In this document: positions 53,492 to 62,379 of the stretch, piece after piece
How positions within the stretch are numbered: the stretch's first letter is position 1
Layout: each line of letters begins with the position of its first letter
Origin: Paracoccus alkenifer
GTDB taxonomy: Bacteria; Pseudomonadota; Alphaproteobacteria; Rhodobacterales; Rhodobacteraceae
Assembly (NCBI RefSeq): GCF_900108405.1
Contig: NZ_FNXG01000004.1
Span: 124,001 to 188,000, forward strand
DNA length: 64,000 nucleotides
Direction: 5' to 3'
Program-made: the position numbers and the translations under genes
Notes under the pieces: generated by a model
What the model saw: only the letters and a program-made list of their open reading frames with translations
What the model was told of the DNA's origin: nothing
Databases searched by the model: none

Positions 53492-54283
53492 ATGACGTCA
53501 CCGGACCCCTTTCCCGGCGCGCCGCCCCCGGATGCGTTGCCCGTGCCGCCGCGGCCCCCCGCCCGGCGGGCGCGGCGCGGAGCCTGGGCTGCCGCCGTCA
53601 GCCGGGGCTGGCGGTCGCTGCGCCGCGCCGCGCTGGCGCCGGTCTGGCGGCTTTCGCGCTGGCTGGGGCTGCGGGTGCTGGCGCTGATGCTGGCGCTGGT
53701 GGTGCTGTTTGGCTGGTTCCTGAACCCGCCGACCACCTGGACGATCCTGGCCGAGGGCACCAGCGTGCCGCGCAAATGGACCCGCGCGGCCGACATCGCG
53801 CCGGTGATGCTGCGCTCGGTCGTCGCGGCCGAGGACGCCAATTTCTGCCTGCACTGGGGTTTCGACATGACCGAGATCCGCCGGGTGATCGCGCGGGGGG
53901 AACGGCGCGGGGCCTCGACCCTGACCCAGCAGACCGCCAAGAACGTCTATCTGTGGCAGGGGCGCAGCTGGGGCCGCAAGGCGCTGGAAACCTTGTATAC
54001 CCCGATGATCGAGGCGGTCTGGAGCAAGCGTCGCATCATCGAGGTCTATCTGAACGTGGCCGAGTTCGGGCCGGGGGTGTTCGGCATCCACGCGGCCGCC
54101 GAGCATCATTTCGGCACCACCCCCGACGCGCTGAGCGCACGGCAGGCGGCGGCGCTGGCCTCGGTGCTGCCGGGGCCCAAGACCCGGACCGCGCAGACCG
54201 GCAGCAGGCGCGCGCGCGCCATAGCCGACGGGGCCGCGACCATCCGCCGCGACGGGCGCGCCGCCTGTTTCGAGCGCGACTGA
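53492..54283 (+). CDS. mtgA: Monofunctional biosynthetic peptidoglycan transglycosylase
   Basis: 263 residues: a Pro/Arg-rich cytoplasmic N-terminus, one membrane anchor (LGLRVLALMLALVVLFGWFL) and a GT51 domain with catalytic motif AAEDANFCLHWGFD (Glu), then GASTLTQQTAKNVYLWQGRS and KRRIIEVYLNVAEFG. It polymerises lipid II glycan chains. The size and absence of a transpeptidase domain fit MtgA. Confidence 0.93.
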   Translation: MTSPDPFPGAPPPDALPVPPRPPARRARRGAWAAAVSRGWRSLRRAALAPVWRLSRWLGLRVLALMLALVVLFGWFLNPPTTWTILAEGTSVPRKWTRAADIAPVMLRSVVAAEDANFCLHWGFDMTEIRRVIARGERRGASTLTQQTAKNVYLWQGRSWGRKALETLYTPMIEAVWSKRRIIEVYLNVAEFGPGVFGIHAAAEHHFGTTPDALSARQAAALASVLPGPKTRTAQTGSRRARAIADGAATIRRDGRAACFERD

Positions 54284-54376
54284 CCGGCACGGGACCGCGC
54301 GCAACCGCGTGCAGTTGAAACACGCAACCGGCGCGCGTATGAACCCCCTATCCCCAAGAAGCAGTCATTCCGGCCG

Positions 54377-55057
54377 ATGAACACGCCCTCGACCCCTCGC
54401 CTTTATCATATTCCCCTGTCGCCCTATTGCCGCAAGGTGCGGTTGGTGCTGGGCGAAAAACGCATCGACGTCGAGCTGGTCGAGGAACGCTGGTGGGAAG
54501 CGGGGTCCGAGATCCTGCGCCGTAACCCCGCCGGCAAGATCCCGGTGCTGCGGATGGACGGGCGGCTGTGGTCGGAAAGTCAGGCGATCGTCGAATATCT
54601 GGACGAGACCCATCCGAACCCGGCCCTGATGCCCGACACCCCCGCCGGCCGGCACGAGGTGCGCCGGCTGTGCGCCTGGTTCGACGACAAGTTCAACGAA
54701 GAGGTGACGCGGCCGATCCTGTCCGAGCGGGTATGGAAAAAGGTGATGAAGGCCGGCTATCCTGATTCGCGGCTGGTCAAGTCGGGGCTGCGGGCGGTCA
54801 AGGAACATATCGACTATCTCGGCTCGCTGCTGGACGAACGGAAATGGCTGGCCGGCAACGCGCTGACGCTGGCCGATTTCACGGCGGCGGCGCATCTGTC
54901 CTGTCTCGACTACATCTCGGACGTGGACTGGGACCGCTCGAACTCGCTCAAGGATTGGTATGCGACGGTGAAATCGCGCCCGGCCTTTCGCAGCGTGCTG
55001 GCCGATCAGGTGTCGGGGCTGGCGCCGGCGCCGCATTATGCCGAACTCGATTTCTGA
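54377..55057 (+). CDS. Glutathione S-transferase family protein
   Basis: 226 residues: an N-terminal thioredoxin-like domain ([39 protein letters not shown]) and a helical C-terminal domain (about 90-220, [20 protein letters not shown]). The SPYCRKV motif with a Cys is found in the GST classes with Cys catalysis, so either glutathionylation/deglutathionylation or conjugation is possible. It ends right at repeat copy L. Confidence 0.86.
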   Translation: MNTPSTPRLYHIPLSPYCRKVRLVLGEKRIDVELVEERWWEAGSEILRRNPAGKIPVLRMDGRLWSESQAIVEYLDETHPNPALMPDTPAGRHEVRRLCAWFDDKFNEEVTRPILSERVWKKVMKAGYPDSRLVKSGLRAVKEHIDYLGSLLDERKWLAGNALTLADFTAAAHLSCLDYISDVDWDRSNSLKDWYATVKSRPAFRSVLADQVSGLAPAPHYAELDF

Positions 55058-55060
55058 AAA

Positions 55061-55117
55061 GGGGGGCGCTGCCCCCCGGCCTGCGGCCTCCCCCCGGGAT
55101 ATTTGGGTGATGAAGAA
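55061..55117 (+). repeat. Dispersed intergenic repeat, copy L (contains the queG start)
   Basis: A GGGGGGCGCTGCCCCCC hairpin and a CGGCCTGCGGCC segment are followed by CCCCCCGGGATATTTGGG, then TGATGAAGAAG. The ATGAAG of the core is the start codon of queG (55110). Confidence 0.75.
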
Positions 55118-56123
55118 GGAACTGGCCGCCCGCGCGTTGGACGAGGGGTTTTCGGCGGTGCGCGTGACCACCCCCGATGCGATCCCGCAGGCGGCGGCGC
55201 GGCTGGCGGAATATGTGGCGCAGGGCCGGCACGGGCAGATGGGCTGGATGGAAGAACGGATGCACTGGCGCGGCGCCCCCGATGCGTTGTGGCCCGAGGC
55301 CCGCGCCGTGGTGATGCTGGCCGAGACCTATACGCCCCCCCACGACCCGCGCGAGGATCTGGCGCAGCGCGATCGCGGCGCAATCAGCGTCTATGCGCAG
55401 GGCAAGGATTACCACGACATCGTGAAATCGCGGCTGAAGCGCGTGGGCCGCTGGCTGATCGAGCAGGCGGGCGGCGAGATCAAGGTGTTCGTGGACACCG
55501 CCCCGGTGATGGAAAAGCCCTTGGCGCAGGCCGCGGGGCTGGGCTGGCAGGGCAAGCACACCAATCTGGTCAGCCGCGAGCTGGGCAGCTGGTTCTTTCT
55601 GGGGGCGATTTTCACCACTCTGCCCCTGCCCCCCGATCCGGCTGAGCCCGACCGCTGCGGATCCTGCCGCGCCTGTCTGGACGCCTGCCCCACCGACGCA
55701 TTCCCCGCGCCGTTCCAACTGGATGCGCGGCGCTGCATTTCCTATCTGACCATCGAGCACAAAGGGCCGGTGGACGAGGAATTGCGCCCGCTGCTGGGCA
55801 ACCGCATCTATGGCTGCGACGACTGTCTGGCGGCCTGTCCGTGGAACAAATTCGCGGCCGAGGCGCGCGAGATGCGCTATCACGGACCCCATCGCGCGCC
55901 ACCCTTGGCGGAGCTTGCGGCGCTGGACGACGCCGCATTCCGCGCCCGGTTTTCCGGCAGCCCGATCAAGCGCATCGGGCGCGACCGCATGGTGCGCAAC
56001 GTGCTGTATGCAATCGGCAACAGCGGCGACCCGGCGCTGCGCCCGCTGGCGGCGGCGCGCCTGGACGACCCCGACCCTGCGGTCGCCGATGCCGCCGCCT
56101 GGGCACTGGGGCGGCTGGCGTGA
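55110..56123 (+). CDS. queG: Epoxyqueuosine reductase
   Basis: 337 residues. The cobalamin-binding fold at the N-terminus is followed by two [4Fe-4S] sites: [18 protein letters not shown] and [15 protein letters not shown] with C in [13 protein letters not shown]-terminal alpha-helical repeat ([20 protein letters not shown]) binds tRNA. It performs the last step of queuosine formation in tRNA. The ATG lies in the repeat; GTG at 55107 is an alternative in frame. There is no clear Shine-Dalgarno, only the repeat. Confidence 0.93.
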   Translation: MKKELAARALDEGFSAVRVTTPDAIPQAAARLAEYVAQGRHGQMGWMEERMHWRGAPDALWPEARAVVMLAETYTPPHDPREDLAQRDRGAISVYAQGKDYHDIVKSRLKRVGRWLIEQAGGEIKVFVDTAPVMEKPLAQAAGLGWQGKHTNLVSRELGSWFFLGAIFTTLPLPPDPAEPDRCGSCRACLDACPTDAFPAPFQLDARRCISYLTIEHKGPVDEELRPLLGNRIYGCDDCLAACPWNKFAAEAREMRYHGPHRAPPLAELAALDDAAFRARFSGSPIKRIGRDRMVRNVLYAIGNSGDPALRPLAAARLDDPDPAVADAAAWALGRLA

Positions 56124-56134
56124 AGAACCCGACC

Positions 56135-57034
56135 ATGGGCATTCTGCTGAAGCTGGGCAGCGTGGTGCTGTTCACCGGCATGGCCGCGATTCTCAAGGCC
56201 ACTGCGGTGTCGGTGCCGCCCGGCGAGCAGATGTTCTTTCGCTCGCTGTTCGGGGTGCCGCTGATTCTGGCGTGGCTGGCGTGGCGGGGCGATCTGGCCA
56301 CCGGGCTGCGCACCCGCAACCCCATGAGCCATGCGCTGCGCGGCATCATCGGCACCATCTCGATGGGCTGTATTTTCGGCGGGCTGGGGCTGCTGCCCTT
56401 TCCCGAGGCGACGGCGCTTGGCTATGCCATGCCGCTGATGATCGTGATCTTTGCCGCGATGTTCCTGGACGAACGCGTCGGCATCTTCCGGCTGGGCATG
56501 GTGGCGCTGGGGCTGGTCGGGGTGCTGATCGTGCTGTCGCCGCAGTTGTCGGTGGGGGTCGGCGAGGCATCCGGCGCGCAGACACTCGGCGCGATGCTGA
56601 CGCTGACCGGGGCGAGCTTCGGGGCGCTGGCGCAGATCTTCATCAGCCGGATGGTGGTGACGGAAAAACCCTCGGCGGTGGCGTTCTGGTTCCTTGTCAC
56701 CTCGACCGTGCTGTCGCTGGTGACGCTGCCCTTTGGCTGGGTGATGCCGGATGCGGGCACGGCCGCGCTGCTGGTGGCCGCCGGGTTCATGGGCGGCGCG
56801 GCGCAGGTCATGCTGACCTCGTCCTATCGCTTTGCCGATGCCTCGCTGGTGGCGCCGTTCGACTATGCCTCGATGCTGCTGGCGATGGCGATCGGCTGGT
56901 TCGTCTTTGCCGAGCCGACCTCGGGGCGGATGCTGGCCGGGGCGGCGGTGATCATCGCCGCAGGGGTGGCGATCATCCTGCGCGAGCGGCAACTGGGCAT
57001 CAACCGCGCCCAAAGGGCCGGCACGCCGCGCTAA
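56135..57034 (+). CDS. DMT superfamily transporter (EamA domain)
   Basis: 299 residues, ten hydrophobic helices, two EamA repeats (LKLGSVVLFTGMAAILKATA and GAMLTLTGASFGALAQIFIS). It is in the drug/metabolite exporter group; the substrate cannot be read. GTG at 56120, overlapping the queG stop, is an alternative start (VKNPTMG). The gene is coupled to or just downstream of queG. Confidence 0.84.
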   Translation: MGILLKLGSVVLFTGMAAILKATAVSVPPGEQMFFRSLFGVPLILAWLAWRGDLATGLRTRNPMSHALRGIIGTISMGCIFGGLGLLPFPEATALGYAMPLMIVIFAAMFLDERVGIFRLGMVALGLVGVLIVLSPQLSVGVGEASGAQTLGAMLTLTGASFGALAQIFISRMVVTEKPSAVAFWFLVTSTVLSLVTLPFGWVMPDAGTAALLVAAGFMGGAAQVMLTSSYRFADASLVAPFDYASMLLAMAIGWFVFAEPTSGRMLAGAAVIIAAGVAIILRERQLGINRAQRAGTPR

Positions 57035-57043
57035 GCAGCCGCG

Positions 57044-58423
57044 TCAGGTTCGGTCGGGAAAACCAAAAGCCACGTAATCGCGCAGATAGGCGGCTTTCGC
57101 GGCGCGGCGCAGGGCGGGGTCGTCCAGGCATTCCGGCACTGGCTCGGGCGCGGGGCCGTCGCTTTCGATCCCGGCGGAACGGGCGAGATACCCCAGATCC
57201 GCCGCCATCCGATCCTCGCGCGCGACCAGGTCGGGGGCGCCGAATTCGGCAAAACCGACCAGCACCTGCGCCTGCGTGGCCCAGCCGGGATGGGTGGCAA
57301 GCCCGGTCTGCCCGTTCAGATTGCGCCGCAGGAAATCCAGAAAAGCCACGAACAGCGGCAGTTTTTCGGCCTCGGTCACGGCGTCCAGCGCATCCTCGGG
57401 CGGCAGCGCGATGCCGTGGACGCGGCGCAGCGTGTCGCGCAGCTGAGGGTTGCGGGCCGAGAGCATCGCCTGGAACGCCGCCCATGCGCGGGGCAGCGGG
57501 TGGCGCAGCACGGTCAGGCTGCGGTGTCCGGGATGGGCGCGTTTCCAATGCCGCAGCGCGTTGCGGGTCGGCTCGCCCTCGACCCGGCCCAGATCTTCCA
57601 GCCAGCCCCGGACGGTGGCGGTGGGGCCGCCGCGGATGGGCATGAACAGCAGCCCCCGCCCGGCATCAGTCGTCAGGAACGACGGCACCGCCGGCCCGCG
57701 GCGCGGCTCGAAACCGGGAATGCGATGCAGCTGGAACGGGTCCAGGGCCACGATCTCGTCCTGCATGGCGGCGAAATTCGTCACCTTGTCAGCCATTTCC
57801 CGAGGGTTCTGCGGCACCTGATCCTGCGCCGACTCGACCCGCTCCAGATCGGTGCGGCCCAGCCAGTGCAACAGCCCGGTCATCACCCCGGCGTCGCGCA
57901 GATCGTCGTAATTCAGCCAGAACGCCGACTGCCCCCGGATTTGCAGCGCGTGCTGGATGCGATCCAGAAAACCCTGCGTCTCGGCCAGGTTTTCGCGAAA
58001 GCTGCCGGCGTCGAATTCCACCTGCGCGGGAATAGGGGTCTCGGTCTCGTTCAGCTTCCACTGGTTGGTCGCATAGGCCAGCCGGGTCGAGACCCAGCTG
58101 TCCACCGGGTTGCGGGTCAGCACGATCTTGGCACAAGTGGGATCGTCCATCAGCGGCTCGAACATGCGCGGGTCGTGGTCGTGAAAATAGCGAAAGCCCT
58201 TGACCTTGCGGGCGTTTACCATGTTTTGCCACAGAGAGACGGGATCGGCCTCTCGCTGGGCCAGCGTCATGTCGTAAAGTGTTTCCTGATCGGGCCAGCC
58301 CATGAAATAGGGGTTATACGCCTCGCCGAAACAGGCGATGTCATGGGCGTTCAGCGTCGCCTCAAGCAGGTTCGAGCCGGTGCGCATCCCGGCAAAGATC
58401 ACGAAGCTGCGAAACACGGTCAT
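57044..58423 (-). CDS. Two-module sulfotransferase family protein
   Basis: 459 residues. Module 1 (1-200) is a P-loop sulfotransferase of the NodH/Stf0 sort: PAPS loop FAGMRTGSNLLEATL at 10-24 and 3'-phosphate motif VLTRNPVDSWVSTR (R104, S109). Module 2 (about 255-400) lacks a Lys-containing loop but has LFMPIRGGPTATVRGWL and VLRHPLPRAWAAFQAM, resembling a second, degenerate sulfotransferase half. It probably transfers sulfate from PAPS to a surface glycan. It is the last gene of the right-hand glycan cluster, 49 bp after the branching GT. Confidence 0.75.
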   Translation of the reverse strand: MTVFRSFVIFAGMRTGSNLLEATLNAHDIACFGEAYNPYFMGWPDQETLYDMTLAQREADPVSLWQNMVNARKVKGFRYFHDHDPRMFEPLMDDPTCAKIVLTRNPVDSWVSTRLAYATNQWKLNETETPIPAQVEFDAGSFRENLAETQGFLDRIQHALQIRGQSAFWLNYDDLRDAGVMTGLLHWLGRTDLERVESAQDQVPQNPREMADKVTNFAAMQDEIVALDPFQLHRIPGFEPRRGPAVPSFLTTDAGRGLLFMPIRGGPTATVRGWLEDLGRVEGEPTRNALRHWKRAHPGHRSLTVLRHPLPRAWAAFQAMLSARNPQLRDTLRRVHGIALPPEDALDAVTEAEKLPLFVAFLDFLRRNLNGQTGLATHPGWATQAQVLVGFAEFGAPDLVAREDRMAADLGYLARSAGIESDGPAPEPVPECLDDPALRRAAKAAYLRDYVAFGFPDRT

Positions 58424-58472
58424 CGGAAAACCCCTTGGCCGTCGTGGCCGGTCGGTGTGAAACAGGCCGGCA

Positions 58473-60176
58473 TCAATGCGGCTTGAGCCCGGCGTTGCGC
58501 AGGCGACGGATCAGCCGACCCAGCCCGCTGTGGTCATGCAGCGCCGGCAGCACGGCGTCGGGCGGGGGGTCATCCGGCCGCAGCGTCGAACAGACAGCCT
58601 CCCAGATTTCATCGGGGCGCGCCAATGCCTCGTCCAGGGTCCAGCGGCGGACGCGCGCCTTGACCCAGACCGAATCGAGCGCGTCCAGAAACCGCCGCTC
58701 GGACCGGTGCAGAATCGCGGCCATGCGGCGCGTGTCGTCGAACGGCATCTCGGACCGCAGCAGCGGCACCATCCACGCCCCCGTCACCACCAGCAGCCGC
58801 GCATTGGGATCGGTGACCATGAACCAGTTCAGATGCTGGCGGTCGCGCGGCGAATGCAGGAATGCGGGCAATGCCGGTGAGGAACGGATCAGCGCCGACA
58901 GAAACCCGCGCGGGTCGATGTCGCGCAGCCCGGAATTGCTGGACAGCGCGCCGGGGCCGACCGGCGCAGCTGCGGCGAATTCGACCTCGTTCCGGGCCAG
59001 GATATGGCCGTGGACAACCCCGCCGATGGCCGCCGATGCGGCCTGCGGCAGGTCAAGGAACAGATCGCCCACCCCATGCAGCACGACATACGGCTGCGAG
59101 GTCTTGCGCCCCTCGGCGTCCTTTCGGGGAAAGCGGCTTTGCATGTAAAGCCCTGCGCGGCCCCGGCGATGCCTTGCGGCGGCGCGGTCCAGAACCGCCT
59201 CGACCCGTTCGGAATCGGGCTCGGCCAGATGTCCCGCGGGGCGCGGAAAGCTTGCGTAAAGCGCCGAAGCCCCCGGCCAGATCTTGCGCGCGACGAACAC
59301 CCGGGACCGTTCGAGCAGCCCGAGGTGGTCGTCGTAAAAGATATAGGGTTTGCCCTGCCCGTCGAACTTGGCCAGCGTCAGCGACCGGCTTTCGATCCGG
59401 GCGGAATGGCGGCGCACCAGCGTCTGGAAATAGCTTTCGTCGGGAATCCATACCTGCCGGAAATAGCGGTCGAATTCGCGCCGGCGGGGGTCGTCCAGTA
59501 TCGCCTGCAAGGTCCGCCGCGTCAGGCACCACCATTGCGAACCGATATGCGGCGCCACCCCCAGCGGCGGGGTGCGGGTGATCCCCAGCCGCCGCTGCAA
59601 CCGCACCCAGCGATCGAAAAGCTTGCGGTGGCGGCGATAGGCAAAGGGAAACCGCAGGGTGAATCGTTCCTCGTTCAGCCCGCCGACGGTCCAGCCCACG
59701 TCCACGACGCTGACGCTTTCGATGAAATCGGTGCCGGGGTGGCTGGACAGGAAATGTTGCAGCTCGGCCACAGGGCGCAGCGGCAGGCAGGCCCCCGACA
59801 CCAGCATGACATGCGAGACGTCGGGCCAGCGCGCCAGCAGGCTTGCTGCCGCGTCCAGCGTGGCCGCCACCAGGCTGAACGTGCCCCAGTTGCAGGTCCG
59901 GCGGCGGGTGAACACGACGGGCAGGCCGGCCAAGACCTGTTGCATCTGCGCAACATCGCCGGCGGGCGCGCTGCGATCCACATGGATGGCCACCACCGCG
60001 CCGCCGTCCGTCCACAGCCGCGCCATCCGCGCGGCCAGATCCAGATTGTCGTGGCACAGCATGACGATGCCCACCCGCGCACCCGACACCGGCGCCGCCC
60101 CGCCGCCTGTCACGCTTGCAAGGCCGGGCACAGCCACGGGCGCCAGCGCGAATTCCCCCGCAGCGGGTCGGTTCAT
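58473..60176 (-). CDS. Core-2/I-branching type glycosyltransferase with extra C-terminal domain
   Basis: 567 residues. After a 35-residue low-complexity N-terminus, a GT14-like domain (35-330): VGIVMLCHDNLDLAARMARL, VVAIHVDRSAP, NWGTFSLVAATLDAA, VSHVMLVSGACLPLRP and WCLTRRTLQAIL. Such enzymes add beta-1,6-GlcNAc branches or xylose. A C-terminal region (about 340-560) is like DUF5927, seen with this GT in Rhodobacteraceae. Coupled by ATGA to the upstream GT2 and followed by the sulfotransferase. Confidence 0.72.
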   Translation of the reverse strand: MNRPAAGEFALAPVAVPGLASVTGGGAAPVSGARVGIVMLCHDNLDLAARMARLWTDGGAVVAIHVDRSAPAGDVAQMQQVLAGLPVVFTRRRTCNWGTFSLVAATLDAAASLLARWPDVSHVMLVSGACLPLRPVAELQHFLSSHPGTDFIESVSVVDVGWTVGGLNEERFTLRFPFAYRRHRKLFDRWVRLQRRLGITRTPPLGVAPHIGSQWWCLTRRTLQAILDDPRRREFDRYFRQVWIPDESYFQTLVRRHSARIESRSLTLAKFDGQGKPYIFYDDHLGLLERSRVFVARKIWPGASALYASFPRPAGHLAEPDSERVEAVLDRAAARHRRGRAGLYMQSRFPRKDAEGRKTSQPYVVLHGVGDLFLDLPQAASAAIGGVVHGHILARNEVEFAAAAPVGPGALSSNSGLRDIDPRGFLSALIRSSPALPAFLHSPRDRQHLNWFMVTDPNARLLVVTGAWMVPLLRSEMPFDDTRRMAAILHRSERRFLDALDSVWVKARVRRWTLDEALARPDEIWEAVCSTLRPDDPPPDAVLPALHDHSGLGRLIRRLRNAGLKPH

Positions 60177-61192
60177 GCCCAGTTCCCGCGCGAAATCAGG
60201 CCCAGACGCTCAAGCTGTTGCCACCCGGAAAAACGCTGCGATTGCTCGCACCACAGCTCGATGCGGTTCTGCACGCCCTGATGATAGGCCCGATATTCCT
60301 GACTGTCGGCGTAATGCTGGCGGCGGGCAAGCTCTTCGCGTGATTTTTCAGCCAGGCCGGGCAGGAACTTGGCGTGCAGCAGCACCCCCGAGGCCATCTC
60401 GCCGCCGTTTTCGTCGTAAACCACGTTCAGCGAGCGCGGCAGCAGCATATGGGTCGAGCTGACATAGGCATAGCGCGGCTGCCACCGGACCAGCGGGATC
60501 TTGTTCAGCGCCGGCGCGCCCTGCGGATCGTCGGCAAAGAACACGCGGGCGCGGGGGCCGCCCTGAATCCACAGGTTGCGATAAAAGCGGTTCTTGCGGA
60601 TCGCGTAATTCGCAGGGTCGAACCACGGCGCGACCTCGAACGGGTTCTGGCCCTCGCGACAGGGCTGATCGTCGATGGCGCCGCGGGGATACATGTCCAG
60701 CAGCATCGAGGGAAACGACCGCCGCCCCGAGGCATCCAGCCAGTCCGTCAGCGCCGGCAGCGGGCGGCTGTCGCAATGTGGATAGACCAGAAATTCGTCA
60801 GGATCGACGGTCAGGCACCAATGGCCGCTGCCATAAAGCCGCAGCAGGTGGTTCATCCAGTCCATGCCGAAGCGCGCGGTGCGATAGCTGTCGGCGGTGG
60901 TCCACAGCGACACATCCGGCTGCCCCGCCAGATATTCGCGGCTGCCGTCGGTGCTGGCATTGTCCACGATCAGGAAATGCCTTGCCCCCAGACGCCGGTA
61001 ATAATCCAGAAACCACGGCAGCCGCGGCCGTTCGTTGCGCAGAGTCACAAAGACGAGGATGTCGCGGCCCCGGATCTGCCCCGTGCGGTCCCGGACGGAC
61101 GCCAGCCGCCAGCTTCGGGCCAACCCGCGCAGCAGATAATACTGCCTCTGTGCCCGCAGCCGGACCAGCATTGCCAAACGGGTTCTTCGCAC
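60173..61192 (-). CDS. Glycosyltransferase family 2-like (PF13704 type)
   Basis: 339 residues from a GTG start (ATG at 61171 is an alternative). Glycosyl-transferase motifs: LVFVTLRNERPRLPWFLDYY, HFLIVDNASTDGSREYL, and the metal-binding DxD-like VDPDEFLVYP. Nearly the same architecture as the GT2 at 61336-62376, so the two are paralogues. A promoter (61265-61237) lies 45 bp upstream. It overlaps the branching GT by ATGA. Confidence 0.8.
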   Translation of the reverse strand: MRRTRLAMLVRLRAQRQYYLLRGLARSWRLASVRDRTGQIRGRDILVFVTLRNERPRLPWFLDYYRRLGARHFLIVDNASTDGSREYLAGQPDVSLWTTADSYRTARFGMDWMNHLLRLYGSGHWCLTVDPDEFLVYPHCDSRPLPALTDWLDASGRRSFPSMLLDMYPRGAIDDQPCREGQNPFEVAPWFDPANYAIRKNRFYRNLWIQGGPRARVFFADDPQGAPALNKIPLVRWQPRYAYVSSTHMLLPRSLNVVYDENGGEMASGVLLHAKFLPGLAEKSREELARRQHYADSQEYRAYHQGVQNRIELWCEQSQRFSGWQQLERLGLISRGNWA

Positions 61193-61236
61193 GACGCGTC
61201 TCTTGCCGGGTTTCGGAGGCCAATCAGATAATGACT

Positions 61237-61265
61237 AAATTATTTTAGCCGCCGCCGATAATCAA
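61237..61265 (-). promoter_or_regulatory. Promoter upstream of the second GT2 gene
   Basis: Minus strand: TTGATT (61265-61260), 17-bp spacer, TAATTT (61242-61237), in an AT-rich stretch that is unusual for this window. It overlaps a CTAAA-ttat-TTTAG palindrome, which might be an operator. It would drive GT2 - branching GT - sulfotransferase as a separate unit. Confidence 0.5.
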
Positions 61266-61335
61266 CAGGATAGGGAAAATGCGCGGCGTTTTCCCGGCGC
61301 TGCGACATTTCGGTTCGAGAGAGAGGCGCGACGTT

Positions 61336-62376
61336 TCAGCCCGGACCGTTCCAGCCGCCGGGCGACATGATTCCGGCCTCGGCAAGGCTCTTCCAGCCAT
61401 CGAGCCGCCGGGACTGCGGGTGCCACAGATCCGGGTTCGCGATCACCGCGTCGTAATAATGCCGATAGGCTGCGGGATCGCTGAAATGCTGGTCGCGGCT
61501 GCGCTCGCTGCGGGATTTCCGGATGATCGTCGGCAGGAACTTGGTGTGCAGAAGCGTGCCCGACAGCCGCGGGTCGCCGGGGCCGTCCCAGGCGTCGTTC
61601 AGCCGCGGCGGCAGGGCGGAATGGGTCGAGTTGACATAGGCATAGCCCCGCCGCCAGCGCATCAGCGGCAGCTTGTTCAGCGTGGGCGCACGTCGGGGGC
61701 GGTCGGCAAAGAACGCGCGGTCGCGCACCCCACCCTGCACCCAGCGGTTGCGCACCGGCGCCATGATCCGGGTGCGGTAATTTCCCGCGTCGAACCATTC
61801 CAGCCGCTGCAGTGCCTGCCCTGCCTCGGGCATCGGGTCGGGGCACAGCGGGCCGCGGGGGTAAAGATCGACCATCAGCGCCCCCAGCGCCGGGGCCTGC
61901 CGGCGGTCCAGCTCGGCCACCAGATCATGCAGATCGGCGCGGTCATCGTGGGGAAAGGTCAGCAGCTCGTCGGCATCCAGCGTCAGGCACCAATGCCCGG
62001 CACCGTGCCGGGTCAGCAGCCAGTTCGTCCAGTCCCGCCCGAAGCGCGAGCCGCGATAGCTGGCCTGCGTGGTCCACAGCGCGACATCGGGCTGCGCCGC
62101 CAGAAATTCCGCGCTGCCGTCGTCGCTGCCGTTGTCCACCACATGAAACCGCGCCACCCCCAGCCGGCGGTGGTGATCCAGCCAATGCGCCAGCCGCTCG
62201 GATTCGTTGCGCACCACGGCAAAGGCCAGAATCGCATCGCGCCCCAGAGTGTGGCCGGGCTCCACCACCACGCTCAGGTCGCGGCGGCTGCGAAAGGCGC
62301 GGGCCAGCAGCCGCCAGCGCATCCATCGCAGCTTGATCTGCTGGCGCAGGCTCGCAGGGCTTGGAAATTCCGGCAT
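61336..62376 (-). CDS. Glycosyltransferase family 2-like (PF13704 type), paralogue of the adjacent GT2
   Basis: 346 residues: ILAFAVVRNESERLAHWLDH, FHVVDNGSDDGSAEFL, TLDADELLTFP (DxD) and TKFLPTIIRKSRSERSRDQH. Same order of motifs as the neighbouring GT2 at 60173-61192, with clear sequence similarity (for example ALNKIPLVRW vs TLNKLPLMRW). It starts 3 bp after the galE stop, so galU-galE-GT2 is one operon. Confidence 0.82.
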   Translation of the reverse strand: MPEFPSPASLRQQIKLRWMRWRLLARAFRSRRDLSVVVEPGHTLGRDAILAFAVVRNESERLAHWLDHHRRLGVARFHVVDNGSDDGSAEFLAAQPDVALWTTQASYRGSRFGRDWTNWLLTRHGAGHWCLTLDADELLTFPHDDRADLHDLVAELDRRQAPALGALMVDLYPRGPLCPDPMPEAGQALQRLEWFDAGNYRTRIMAPVRNRWVQGGVRDRAFFADRPRRAPTLNKLPLMRWRRGYAYVNSTHSALPPRLNDAWDGPGDPRLSGTLLHTKFLPTIIRKSRSERSRDQHFSDPAAYRHYYDAVIANPDLWHPQSRRLDGWKSLAEAGIMSPGGWNGPG

Positions 62377-62379
62377 GGG

